59,074 bases of DNA, taken from PHAA01 sp040217755. GTDB lineage: Bacteria > Bacillota > Syntrophomonadia > Syntrophomonadales > Syntrophomonadaceae. The DNA is taken from contig JBEHWJ010000005.1 in the NCBI GenBank assembly GCA_040217755.1, positions 1 through 59,074 on the forward strand, given 5' to 3'. Positions 24,247 through 32,453 of the stretch are shown piece after piece (the stretch's first letter is position 1; each line of letters opens with the position of its first letter). A program made the translations under genes and the position numbers. The notes beneath the pieces were generated by a model. The model had not been told where the DNA came from. It worked only from the letters and a program-made list of their open reading frames with translations, and did not search any database.

Positions 24247-24268
24247 TTCATAAAGGGAGGACGGTCAG

Positions 24269-24622
24269 ATGCCGAGAGTTAAGCGCGGAGTCACTTCGCA
24301 CAGAAGACATAAGAAGATATTGAAACTGGCCAAGGGATATATTGGCAGCAAGTCCAAGCTGTACCGGGTAGCCAACCAGCAGGTCATGAAATCGGGGGCT
24401 TATGCTTATGCCCACCGTAAGCTGAAGAAGAGAGAGTACCGGCAGCTGTGGATAGCCCGCATCAATGCTGCCGCCCGTGAGAACGGCACTACTTACAGCC
24501 GCATGATACACGGTTTGAAGCTGGCCGGGGTGGATGTCAACCGCAAGATGCTGGCTGAACTGGCTATCAGCGACCCCCAGGGTTTTTCGCAGCTGGCCGA
24601 AGTAGCCAAGAAATCATCCTAA
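24269..24622 (+). CDS. rplT: 50S ribosomal protein L20
   Basis: A 117-residue L20: MPRVKRGVTSHRRHKKILKL, YRVANQQVMKSGAYAYAHRK, LWIARINAAAR and NRKMLAELAI are all conserved. Essential early 23S rRNA assembly protein and the likely ligand of the leader upstream of infC. AAAGGGAGG precedes the start. Last gene of the operon; a terminator follows. Confidence 0.98.
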   Translation: MPRVKRGVTSHRRHKKILKLAKGYIGSKSKLYRVANQQVMKSGAYAYAHRKLKKREYRQLWIARINAAARENGTTYSRMIHGLKLAGVDVNRKMLAELAISDPQGFSQLAEVAKKSS

Positions 24623-24651
24623 ACTGAAAACCTGATAAGCCGATGATTCAG

Positions 24652-24680
24652 AAAGTATGGTGAAGAGCCATACTTTTTGT
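24652..24680 (+). terminator. Terminator after rplT
   Basis: AAAGTATGG (24652-24660) and CCATACTTT (24668-24676) form a perfect 9-bp stem with a seven-base loop, continuing into TTTTTG. Ends the infC-rpmI-rplT transcript. Confidence 0.85.
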
Positions 24681-24715
24681 ATAAGGAGCCATGAGCTTAA
24701 TAAGGAGGTGAAGAC

Positions 24716-25513
24716 TTGCAGTTTATCAGTTCCCCCGATAACAGGTTTATCAAACTGGCTTCCAGCCTGAAGGTCAGGAAATACCGGGAGGCCACCGGCA
24801 TGTTCCTGGTGGAGGGCTGGCGCTCTGTAAATGAGGTACTGGTCCGGCCGGAGTTGATAGAAATGATAATGGTAACGGCAGACCGGGGGAAAGAAGTCGA
24901 TATCAGCATGCTGCCCGGCGATAAGACCATGGAACTGGAGCCGAAGTTGTTGAAGCAGGTCTGTGCCACCGATAATCCCCAGGGGATTGCGGCTATAGTC
25001 CGAAAACCGAGTTGGTCGTGGGGCCAGGTGACCGCCGCCGGTGGTTTATTGATTTACCTGGACCGCATATCCGATCCCGGCAATCTCGGCAGCATCCTCA
25101 GGAGTTGCCTGGCCCTGGGCGTAAAAGGGGTTTTGATGTCGCCCGGTTGTGTGGATCTTTATAACCTCAAAGTGGTGCGGGCCACTATGGGAGCGATACT
25201 CAACCTGCCGGTCCTCCAGGATGTCGGCAAGGAGGAAGTGGCCGCCTTGCGGGAGGCCGGGTATGCCATTGCCTGCACCGATGCCGACGGGGGTCAAAGA
25301 TATTATGATGTGGACCTAAAGGCTCCTACCCTGGTTATTTTAGGGAGTGAGGGTCATGGGGTGGGCGATGAACTGAAAGAGTTGAGTGGCGCCAGAATAA
25401 ATATACCGGTCGAACCAGCGGTTGATTCTTTGAATGTGGCGGCTGCCTGTGCTATAATAATTGCTGAAGCCCGCAGACAGCGCCAGGAGAGTATGGAGCG
25501 CCAGGGAATCTAG
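24716..25513 (+). CDS. SpoU-family RNA 2'-O-methyltransferase
   Basis: A 265-residue SPOUT methyltransferase acting on rRNA or tRNA ribose. N-terminal substrate-binding domain (residues 1-95, starting FISSPDNRFIKLASSLKVRK) then the knotted SpoU domain with DRISDPGNLGSILRSC, LILGSEGHGVGDEL and IPVEPAVDSLNVAAACAI. It resembles the RlmB/TsnR-like protein commonly encoded between rplT and pheS in Firmicutes. The TTG start at 24716 is supported by AAGGAGGTG. Exact target nucleotide unknown. Confidence 0.92.
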   Translation: MQFISSPDNRFIKLASSLKVRKYREATGMFLVEGWRSVNEVLVRPELIEMIMVTADRGKEVDISMLPGDKTMELEPKLLKQVCATDNPQGIAAIVRKPSWSWGQVTAAGGLLIYLDRISDPGNLGSILRSCLALGVKGVLMSPGCVDLYNLKVVRATMGAILNLPVLQDVGKEEVAALREAGYAIACTDADGGQRYYDVDLKAPTLVILGSEGHGVGDELKELSGARINIPVEPAVDSLNVAAACAIIIAEARRQRQESMERQGI

Positions 25514-25560
25514 CCGCGACACCCGGGTCCATGGAGAATAATTCGGAGGGTTCACCACGT

Positions 25561-25653
25561 ATGCATGATAAAGTGGAACTATTTTGGTACCTTTTCGAAA
25601 CTTCCGGCTGTATCATATATTATCTTTTATATAAAAAGTTGCTCGCCAACTGA
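25561..25653 (+). CDS. YqzL-like small protein
   Basis: A 30-codon gene with the pattern FWYLFETSGCIIYYLLYKKL, matching the short FW.LF..TG....YLLYK signature of the YqzL family. CGGAGGG lies ten bases before the ATG. Function unknown. It lies between the rRNA methyltransferase gene and the Phe T-box; no other gene fits the gap. Confidence 0.55.
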   Translation: MHDKVELFWYLFETSGCIIYYLLYKKLLAN

Positions 25654-25659
25654 ATAGAG

Positions 25660-25893
25660 TAGTGATGATCAGGACCAGTAACCTGTCGTCTAACTTACAG
25701 GGAGGCTGTACCAGGGACTGCGAGTACAGCTAAGAACAGAGCAGGGGAATTCACCTGGGAGCAGTGGGCTGAAATAGCAGTAGGTCCGACCGGCGGCCGC
25801 CGTTAACGGCATGGAGTGAATCGGATCGATCCGGTTAAATAGGGTGGTACCACGGAAAGCTTTCGTCCCTGGGGATGAAGGCATTTTTATTTT
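25660..25893 (+). promoter_or_regulatory. T-box leader (Phe) upstream of pheST
   Basis: Contains the conserved T-box sequence AGGGTGGTACCACGG (25841-25855), which forms the antiterminator. A terminator follows: GCTTTCGTCC (25859-25868) with GGATGAAGGC (25873-25882), then a T run. In stem I the sequence GAATTCACC contains UUC at 25750-25752, a phenylalanine codon in the expected place for the specifier. Uncharged tRNA-Phe would bind and allow read-through into pheST. Stem I boundaries are approximate. Confidence 0.93.
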
Positions 25894-25973
25894 CTGAGCC
25901 GGCGGCGGTCTGAATCGATTGGGTTTAAAGCTATGGTAGAGTCAAAACTGCATTTGGACAGGGGGGTAAACAT

Positions 25974-26996
25974 ATGATTGATTCTTTGCTCGGGATCAAA
26001 GAGGAGGCCCAACAAAGCATCGCCCGGGCGGGTGATTTCGAAACCCTTAACGCGATCCGGGTAAAAACACTGGGGCGCAAAGGGGAGATCACCCAGGTGT
26101 TGCGGGGCCTTAAGGATCTGGACGCCGGCCAAAAGGTAGAAGTGGGGCGGATAGCCAATGAGGTCAAGGACGGACTGGAGAAGCTTATCGAAGCCAAGAC
26201 CCAACAATTGAAAGCCCGGCAGTTGGAGACGGCGCTCCAGAGTGAGCGGTTGGACATCACCCTGCCCGGCCGGCCTGGCAAGGCCGGGGGCCGACATACC
26301 ATCAGCCAGGTCACCGCGCAGATAACGGCTATTTTCACCGGCATGGGGTTCACGGTGGCGGAAGGCCCGGAAGTAGAGCTGGACTATTATAATTTTGAAG
26401 CCCTCAATGTTCCCCGCGACCATCCGGCCCGGGATATGCAGGATACCTTCTATATCACCGAAGATATGCCGCTGCGTACCCACACATCACCGGTACAGGT
26501 TCGCACTATGGAGAAGATGGCGCCTCAGATTCCGGTTAAGATCATCGTCCCCGGCCGGGTATACCGCAAGGATGACGATGCCACCCATTCTCCCATGTTC
26601 CACCAGGTGGAAGGGCTGTTGATCGATGAACATATCACTTTCGCCAACCTCAAAGCCATGTTGATGCTCTTTGCCCGGCAGATATTCGGCTCCGATGTAA
26701 AGGTACGCTATCGACCCAGCTTTTTCCCTTTCACCGAACCCAGCGTGGAGATGGACATCTCCTGCGTGAATTGCGGGGGCGAAGGGTGCGGGGTATGCAA
26801 ACAAACCGGCTGGCTGGAGATCCTGGGGGCCGGCATGGTCCACCCGCGGGTACTGGAATATGGCGGGTACCATCCCGAGAAACACACCGGTTTCGCTTTT
26901 GGGATGGGCATCGAGCGCATCGCCATGCTCAAGTACAAGATAAACGACATGCGCTTGCTGTTTGATAATGATAAGCGTTTCTTAAAACAATTTTAG
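25974..26996 (+). CDS. pheS: Phenylalanyl-tRNA synthetase alpha subunit
   Basis: A 340-residue class II synthetase subunit with an N-terminal coiled coil and the catalytic core: GFTVAEGPEVELDYYNFEAL, RDMQDTFYI, RTHTSPVQVR (motif 2), VEMDISC and motif 3 with GFAFGMGIERIAMLKY. Full length. GGGGGG precedes the ATG. Controlled by the T-box leader 80 bases upstream. Contains four zinc-finger-like Cys (CVNCGGEGCGVC) found in many bacterial PheS proteins. Confidence 0.97.
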   Translation: MIDSLLGIKEEAQQSIARAGDFETLNAIRVKTLGRKGEITQVLRGLKDLDAGQKVEVGRIANEVKDGLEKLIEAKTQQLKARQLETALQSERLDITLPGRPGKAGGRHTISQVTAQITAIFTGMGFTVAEGPEVELDYYNFEALNVPRDHPARDMQDTFYITEDMPLRTHTSPVQVRTMEKMAPQIPVKIIVPGRVYRKDDDATHSPMFHQVEGLLIDEHITFANLKAMLMLFARQIFGSDVKVRYRPSFFPFTEPSVEMDISCVNCGGEGCGVCKQTGWLEILGAGMVHPRVLEYGGYHPEKHTGFAFGMGIERIAMLKYKINDMRLLFDNDKRFLKQF

Positions 26997-27007
26997 GGGG
27001 TGGCCGC

Positions 27008-29062
27008 GTGCATGCATCAATTGATTGGCTAAAAGAATATATAGACTTCCCCTGGACCGCGGAGGAACTAGCCCACCGTCTGACCATGGCCGGGATCGCT
27101 ATCGAAGGGGTGGAGCAGGTTGGTGAAGATACGATTCTGGGTTTGGACCTGACCCCCAACCGGGGCGACTGCCTGGGGATAATCAACCTGGCCCGGGAGG
27201 TGGCGGCTTTAAACGGGAATGAGTTGTCGTGGCCGGCCATAGATATCCGCGAAACCATGGAATCGGCCGACGACTGTATCAGGGTGGAAATTACCGCCCC
27301 CGACCTCTGCCCCCGTTACACGGCTCGCTTGGTCAGGAATGTCAGGATAAAACCTTCCCCGCCATGGATGCAGGCCCGCTTGAAGAGCTGCGGGGTGCGT
27401 CCCATAAACAATGTGGTCGATATAACCAACTATGTGATGTTGGAATGCAACCAACCCCTGCACGCATTTGACTATGACCTGCTGAGTGAGGCTAAAACCA
27501 TCCTGGTCCGAAGAGCCCAGGCCGGGGAGCATATCACCACCCTGGATGGAGTGGACCGGGAACTCAATGACGAATCCCTGCTCATAACCGATAACGGCCG
27601 ACCGGTAGCCCTGGCCGGCATAATGGGCGGGCAGAACACTGAAATCGGGACTGAGACAGTCAACATCCTGCTGGAATCGGCCTATTTCAGTAACATCGGG
27701 ATACGCAAAACCTCGCGCCTGGTAGGTTTGCGCAGTGATGCCTCCATCCGTTTCGACAAGGGTACCGATGTGAATGGGGTGGTGTTTGCGGTCAACCGGG
27801 CCGCCTACCTGCTGCAGGAACTGGCGGACGCCGAAGTGATCAAGGGAGTAGTCGACTGCTATCCCCAACCGGTGGCTGAAAAACTGGTATTGCTGAGGCC
27901 GGCTCGGGTCAACTACCTGCTGGGGACCGAATTGACCGCCGAGCAGGTAAGCGGGTATATATCCGCTTTACGGTTTCCCTGCGAGCAGCAATCCTCTGAT
28001 TTGCTGGTGCGGGTGCCGTCCTATCGGCCCGACATCAACCTGGAGGCGGACCTCATCGAAGAAGTGGCCCGCCTGCATGGCTATGAGAATATACCGGCCC
28101 AGTTCCCCTGCGGAATCGTTACCCAGGGCGGGTTGACAGAATTGCAGGCATTTCGCGAGCGCCTCGGCACGATTATGGCCGCTTCGTTTTATGAAGTCGT
28201 CACCTACAGCTTTGTGACCGCCAGGTATTTCGATCTTTTGAGACTGCCGCCGGACAGCCCGCTGCGTGAGGTGGTGACGCTGTCCAATCCCTTATCCGAG
28301 GAACAGAGCATCATGCGCACCCTTATGCTGCCGGGGTTGTTGGAGACGGTGAGCCGTAACCTGGCCCGGAAGAACAACAACCTGGCCTTCTTTGAGATCG
28401 GTTCGGTATTTCATCCGCGCCCGCCGGGACAGCCGGAAGAGGTGTTGAAGGTAGCTGCCATAGTAGCCGGCCGGACCGAGCCAGGTTGGACCAGGTCCGA
28501 TTTTGAGATGGACTTTTACTATCTGAAAGGGATCGCGGAGGATTTGTTCGATACTCTGGGAATTCAAAATGTAGAGTGGCGGCAATGCCAGGAACCCAGT
28601 TATCACCCGGGCCGCTCCGCCTGGTTGGTGTGCGGGGATGCGGTGCTGGGGGTGATGGGAGAGATCCATCCCCTGGTAAGGCAGAATTTCGAAATCAAGC
28701 CCCGCGCATGCGCGATGGAGCTGGATGTCGGCAGGATATTCGAGCTCTCCAGTCTCAAGGTTATGGCCGAAAACATTCCCCGTTACCCGGCGGTGGAGAG
28801 AGATCTGGCCATCGTGGTCCGGGAAGAATTGCCGGCCGCCGCGGCCGAAGCCGTCATCAGGAAGAGGGGCGGGGAATTATTGCGGAACGTGTCCATCTTC
28901 GATGTCTATACCGGTGAACAGGTAGCTGCCGGTTGCAAGAGCCTGGCTTATAAGATGACCTTCCAGTCGGCCGACAGAACCCTTACCGAAGCCGAGGTCA
29001 ACGGTTTGATGGAGGATATCCGGGCGGCCTTGGGTTCTGAATTGCAGGCTGCCGTCCGGTAA
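27008..29062 (+). CDS. pheT: Phenylalanyl-tRNA synthetase beta subunit, short form without the N-terminal OB domain
   Basis: A 684-residue subunit, about 110 residues shorter than the usual ~800. The N-terminal 40 residues (SIDWLKEYIDFPWTAEELAH ... GIAIEGVEQ) run straight into LGLDLTPNRGDCLGI, the segment that in standard PheT lies near residue 150. The tRNA-binding OB (EMAP-like) domain normally inserted between these is absent. The B3/B4 editing domain, B5, the synthetase-like core and the C-terminal anticodon-binding domain (PRYPAVERDLAIVV) are present. It starts with GTG and follows pheS by 11 bases. No frameshift is visible, so the lack of this domain looks natural. Confidence 0.95.
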   Translation: MHASIDWLKEYIDFPWTAEELAHRLTMAGIAIEGVEQVGEDTILGLDLTPNRGDCLGIINLAREVAALNGNELSWPAIDIRETMESADDCIRVEITAPDLCPRYTARLVRNVRIKPSPPWMQARLKSCGVRPINNVVDITNYVMLECNQPLHAFDYDLLSEAKTILVRRAQAGEHITTLDGVDRELNDESLLITDNGRPVALAGIMGGQNTEIGTETVNILLESAYFSNIGIRKTSRLVGLRSDASIRFDKGTDVNGVVFAVNRAAYLLQELADAEVIKGVVDCYPQPVAEKLVLLRPARVNYLLGTELTAEQVSGYISALRFPCEQQSSDLLVRVPSYRPDINLEADLIEEVARLHGYENIPAQFPCGIVTQGGLTELQAFRERLGTIMAASFYEVVTYSFVTARYFDLLRLPPDSPLREVVTLSNPLSEEQSIMRTLMLPGLLETVSRNLARKNNNLAFFEIGSVFHPRPPGQPEEVLKVAAIVAGRTEPGWTRSDFEMDFYYLKGIAEDLFDTLGIQNVEWRQCQEPSYHPGRSAWLVCGDAVLGVMGEIHPLVRQNFEIKPRACAMELDVGRIFELSSLKVMAENIPRYPAVERDLAIVVREELPAAAAEAVIRKRGGELLRNVSIFDVYTGEQVAAGCKSLAYKMTFQSADRTLTEAEVNGLMEDIRAALGSELQAAVR

Positions 29063-29158
29063 TAGTCCAACGTTTTCATGCCGGGCCGATTTATTTTGGG
29101 CACGAACCGATATTAGAGAAAGATGCGACCCGCCGACAACTAAATTGAACGCATAATT

Positions 29159-29199
29159 AAACCTCCCGGGCAAATATACATGCTCAAAAAGGAGGTTTT
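29159..29199 (+). promoter_or_regulatory. Hairpin overlapping the Shine-Dalgarno site of the next gene
   Basis: AAACCTCC (29159-29166) is complementary to GGAGGTTT (29191-29198); the second arm contains the ribosome site of the gene at 29203 and runs into TTTTCCC. It may work as a terminator for pheST, as a lid over the ribosome site, or both. Confidence 0.45.
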
Positions 29200-29202
29200 C
29201 CC

Positions 29203-30138
29203 TTGGTAATAAACGTCCGTATCCATAGGATGATGATCATGGTTATCGGGTCCACTTTTTTTATTTTGGTGATGATATTGCTGTTGTTCAAGTTTGTATT
29301 CACCGGTTCCAATAGCAGCGGCCCCGAACCTGCTCCAGATGACCAAATGTACGGCGAGTTCCTGCCCTGGAAAGAAGTGAATAAGTTATTCCCCCGGGGG
29401 AGCAATGCGATGGTGGTGGATATCGACAGCGGTATCGCCTTTTGGGTCCAGCGTCGGGCCGGCAGCAGCCATGCGGACGCGCAGCCTTTGACCGCTGCGG
29501 ATAGTGCTGCCATGAAGCAGGCCTACAATGGCCGTTGGTCCTGGAAAAGAAGGGCGGTCCTGGTGATATTGCCGGATGGAAGAAAGATCGCCGCTTCCAT
29601 GGCCGGGATGCCTCACGGCCAGGGGGCTATACCCGACAATAACTTCGATGGCCACTTTTGTATCCATTTCCGGGATTCCAGGACCCATGGCAGCGGTAAA
29701 GTAGACCTGGCTCACCAGATGATGGTCTGGAAAGCATCAAATACGATAACCCAGCACATCGGGGCCCTCGACCGGGAGGGAGTGATCGCCCTGTTCTTCA
29801 CCGCTCTTGATCAGCGGGAATACAATATCATAAGCCAGCTGATGCATCCCGACATCGATATAAATCCGCTGCTGCTGCAGATGCAGCGGATCGAACGGGT
29901 AAAATATGACAACATAAGAGCCCTGCCAGGCAACGATTACAGCGTGGAGGTAAGGATAATTTTCTTGGATTCCAACCGTGAAGTGGGGCATAAAATTAGC
30001 TTGACCGTTTGCGGAGAAGGGCCTCCCTGGAGGATAATCGCCAGCAGCCTGATTCCGCTGCTGAAACCGGAACCGACGACAGCTATTTTCGAGTTTGATA
30101 GTAGTTGGTATAGCCAGGAGGATTGGGAACAGTGTTAG
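29203..30138 (+). CDS. Exported/membrane-anchored protein of unknown function
   Basis: A 311-residue protein with an N-terminal membrane helix (residues 13-34, MVIGSTFFILVMILLLFKFV) and an extracytoplasmic body. A central segment (MAGMPHGQGAIPDNNFDGHF then CIHFRDSRTHGS) recalls a catalytic-looking motif I have seen in uncharacterised clostridial exported proteins, with His, Cys and Arg conserved like an L,D-transpeptidase (YkuD) site, but I would not assign that activity. TTG start, seven bases after AAAGGAGG. Lies alone between pheT and the kinase gene. Confidence 0.65.
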   Translation: MVINVRIHRMMIMVIGSTFFILVMILLLFKFVFTGSNSSGPEPAPDDQMYGEFLPWKEVNKLFPRGSNAMVVDIDSGIAFWVQRRAGSSHADAQPLTAADSAAMKQAYNGRWSWKRRAVLVILPDGRKIAASMAGMPHGQGAIPDNNFDGHFCIHFRDSRTHGSGKVDLAHQMMVWKASNTITQHIGALDREGVIALFFTALDQREYNIISQLMHPDIDINPLLLQMQRIERVKYDNIRALPGNDYSVEVRIIFLDSNREVGHKISLTVCGEGPPWRIIASSLIPLLKPEPTTAIFEFDSSWYSQEDWEQC

Positions 30139-30217
30139 GACGGCAGGATTTTATTACCCTCATCGGTTGGCGGTCAAATCGTATATAATATTACTATCAC
30201 CGGAGGGGAGAATCGAC

Positions 30218-31888
30218 ATGCCAGCTGATGCATCCAACGATACATTCAATATAGTTGTAAAGGACGTGGGGGCCTTTCAGGTGGCCCGTGGTTCCACTGT
30301 GGGTGAATTATTCGCCCCTCTGCAGGAGGGGAGGGCTTACCCGATCGTGGCCGCCATAGTCAGGAACACCCTGAGGGACCCCCATTATGTCTTCAAGTAT
30401 GACTGTGAAGCGGAGTTGGTCGATACCACGTGCCCGGCGGGTTTGAGGATATACCGCCGCAGCGCCACTATGGTGCTGATAAAGGCCTGTCGCGACCTGT
30501 TCCCCGACCGTACCTTGATGATCAAGCATACTCTTTCCAATGGATTGTACTGCGAGTTTCTGGAAGTACCCAGTGCTGACACCGAGGTCGAGCTCATCCA
30601 AAACCGCATGCGCCAGATCGTTCAACAGGACTTGCCGATAAACCGGTATCTGATGGAAAACGACGAAGTCCGGCGCATCTTCATGGAGCAGGGGCAGGAG
30701 GATAAGGTGAAGCTGATGCGCTATCGCGACAAGGAAGCTGCCCATGTATATGAACTGGACGGTTTTGTGGAATATTTCTACGGCTATATGGCCAACCGGA
30801 CCGGGATATTGGGCAAATTCAGGCTTCTCTATCACTCGCCCGGCATGGTCTTACGGACCCCGGAGATAGATGACCTTGACCTGGTCAAACCCTACCGGGA
30901 GCAGAGAAAACTGGCCATGATCCACCAGGAAGCCAAGGATTGGGCGGAGATGTTGCATATCCCCCATGTTTCAGCGCTCAACGACATCATCACCCAGGAT
31001 GGTATCGACGATCTCATCCGGGTGAATGAGGCTCTGCATGAGAAGAAGATCGCCTATATTGCCGATACCATCAGCGACAACCCTAGTATCCGGGTGGTGT
31101 TGATCGCCGGTCCTTCTTCCTCGGGCAAGACCACTTTTGCCCAACGCCTCTTGATCCAACTCCGGGTTATCGGACATCATCCGATATCCATCTCCATGGA
31201 CAATTATTTCGTGGACCGGTGTAAGACCCCCATCGACGAAGAGGGCAATTATGATTATGATTCCCTCGCCGCGGTGGACATCGATCTCTTCAATGAGCAT
31301 TTGACCCGGCTGATTGAAGGTGAAGAAATGGAGATCCCTATCTATAACTTCAAAACCGGACGCCGGGAGGAGACCGGCACCCGGATCAAGGTCCCGGCCA
31401 ACGAAACGATCATAATCGAAGGTATCCATGCCTTGAATGACCAATTGACCTGGGGTGTACCGGTCAGGAATAAATTCAAGATCTACATCAGCGCCCTTAC
31501 CCAGCTTAACGTGGATTACAGCAACCGCATCCCCACCACCGATTCCCGTTTGATCCGCAGGATAGTACGCGACCACCGGACGCGGGGCAATCCCGCCATC
31601 AAAACTATCCGGCAATGGCCCTCGGTGCGGCGGGCGGAGGAGAAGAACATCTTCGCCTTCCAGGAGAATGCCAATGTCATGTTCAATTCCTCCCTGGTCT
31701 ATGAACTGGCTGCGTTGAAGTTGTTTGCGGAACCATTATTGGAGGCCATCGACAACGATGTCCCGGAGCATGTGGAAGCGAGCCGCCTGTTACGCTTCAT
31801 CAGTTACTTCCGGGCCATCCCGACCACCAACATCCCGCCCAATTCCATCCTCCGCGAGTTCGTGGGCGGCAGTTGGTTTGAAGTTTAG
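30218..31888 (+). CDS. Nucleoside kinase with N-terminal TGS/ThrRS-like domain
   Basis: A 556-residue fusion: residues 1-60 are TGS-like, the next ~180 resemble the editing domain of threonyl-tRNA synthetase (IKHTLSNGLYCEFLEVPS region), and the C-terminal half is a uridine-kinase-like P-loop domain (AGPSSSGKTTFAQRLLIQL, SMDNYFVDRCKTP, EGIHALND). It probably phosphorylates a nucleoside or related compound; the substrate is not known. The start at 30218 follows GGAGGGGAG; an earlier frame from 30095 overlaps the previous gene. It overlaps the stop of the convergent sixA-like gene by four bases. Confidence 0.87.
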   Translation: MPADASNDTFNIVVKDVGAFQVARGSTVGELFAPLQEGRAYPIVAAIVRNTLRDPHYVFKYDCEAELVDTTCPAGLRIYRRSATMVLIKACRDLFPDRTLMIKHTLSNGLYCEFLEVPSADTEVELIQNRMRQIVQQDLPINRYLMENDEVRRIFMEQGQEDKVKLMRYRDKEAAHVYELDGFVEYFYGYMANRTGILGKFRLLYHSPGMVLRTPEIDDLDLVKPYREQRKLAMIHQEAKDWAEMLHIPHVSALNDIITQDGIDDLIRVNEALHEKKIAYIADTISDNPSIRVVLIAGPSSSGKTTFAQRLLIQLRVIGHHPISISMDNYFVDRCKTPIDEEGNYDYDSLAAVDIDLFNEHLTRLIEGEEMEIPIYNFKTGRREETGTRIKVPANETIIIEGIHALNDQLTWGVPVRNKFKIYISALTQLNVDYSNRIPTTDSRLIRRIVRDHRTRGNPAIKTIRQWPSVRRAEEKNIFAFQENANVMFNSSLVYELAALKLFAEPLLEAIDNDVPEHVEASRLLRFISYFRAIPTTNIPPNSILREFVGGSWFEV

Positions 31889-32409
31889 GCTGGCGGCATA
31901 GGGGGAGGGAAATCCGCAGAGCGGATATCCAGGCGCTTCAAGGCTTTGGGTTGGAGGAACCACAACAATTCCCCCTTGAGAGGCGACGAAGAATTTAGGC
32001 GAAACCCCGCCGCGGCCCCCTTCTTGAAAGGCAGGGGCAGGCCAGCCAGAGATTGACTCCAATCGCTCAAATAGGGCTGGTGCCCGACCACAATCAAACA
32101 TCCAGGTTGCTTGACGCCCGCCAACTTCCGGGAGAACGCCTTCCAGTCCCCATCTCCGATGAATTCAAATTCGTTAACGTCTGCGATCCCCAGTGAATCG
32201 GCTATGAATGCGGCGGTCTGGGCCGCTCTTTTTAATGGACTGGACCAGAGCAGGGTATTACGCTGGGCCCCGATGAGGCTGACCAGACCCGGAAGGGTCC
32301 GCTGGAGTTCCCTGATCCCTTTATCGGTCAGGGCCCTTTGCGTATCATCGGCCATTTCGGCCCGGTCTTCCGCTTTGCCATGCCTGACCAGTATTAATTC
32401 CTCGATCAC
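31885..32409 (-). CDS. SixA-type phosphohistidine phosphatase
   Basis: About 174 residues, histidine phosphatase superfamily. The catalytic RHG motif (LILVRHGKAED) is at the N-terminus, and the second His is in VVGHQPYLSDW. Short members like this dephosphorylate phosphohistidine in signalling proteins (SixA). GTG at 32409 lies eight bases after AAGGAG; the frame reaches GTG at 32427. It is the last gene of a minus-strand group after ppk1, suggesting a link with polyphosphate or phosphoryl metabolism. Confidence 0.85.
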   Translation of the reverse strand: MIEELILVRHGKAEDRAEMADDTQRALTDKGIRELQRTLPGLVSLIGAQRNTLLWSSPLKRAAQTAAFIADSLGIADVNEFEFIGDGDWKAFSRKLAGVKQPGCLIVVGHQPYLSDWSQSLAGLPLPFKKGAAAGFRLNSSSPLKGELLWFLQPKALKRLDIRSADFPPPMPPA

Positions 32410-32453
32410 CGATTTAACTCCTTCCACTGCGGGCCCTCGTAGGCCCGACTTTA

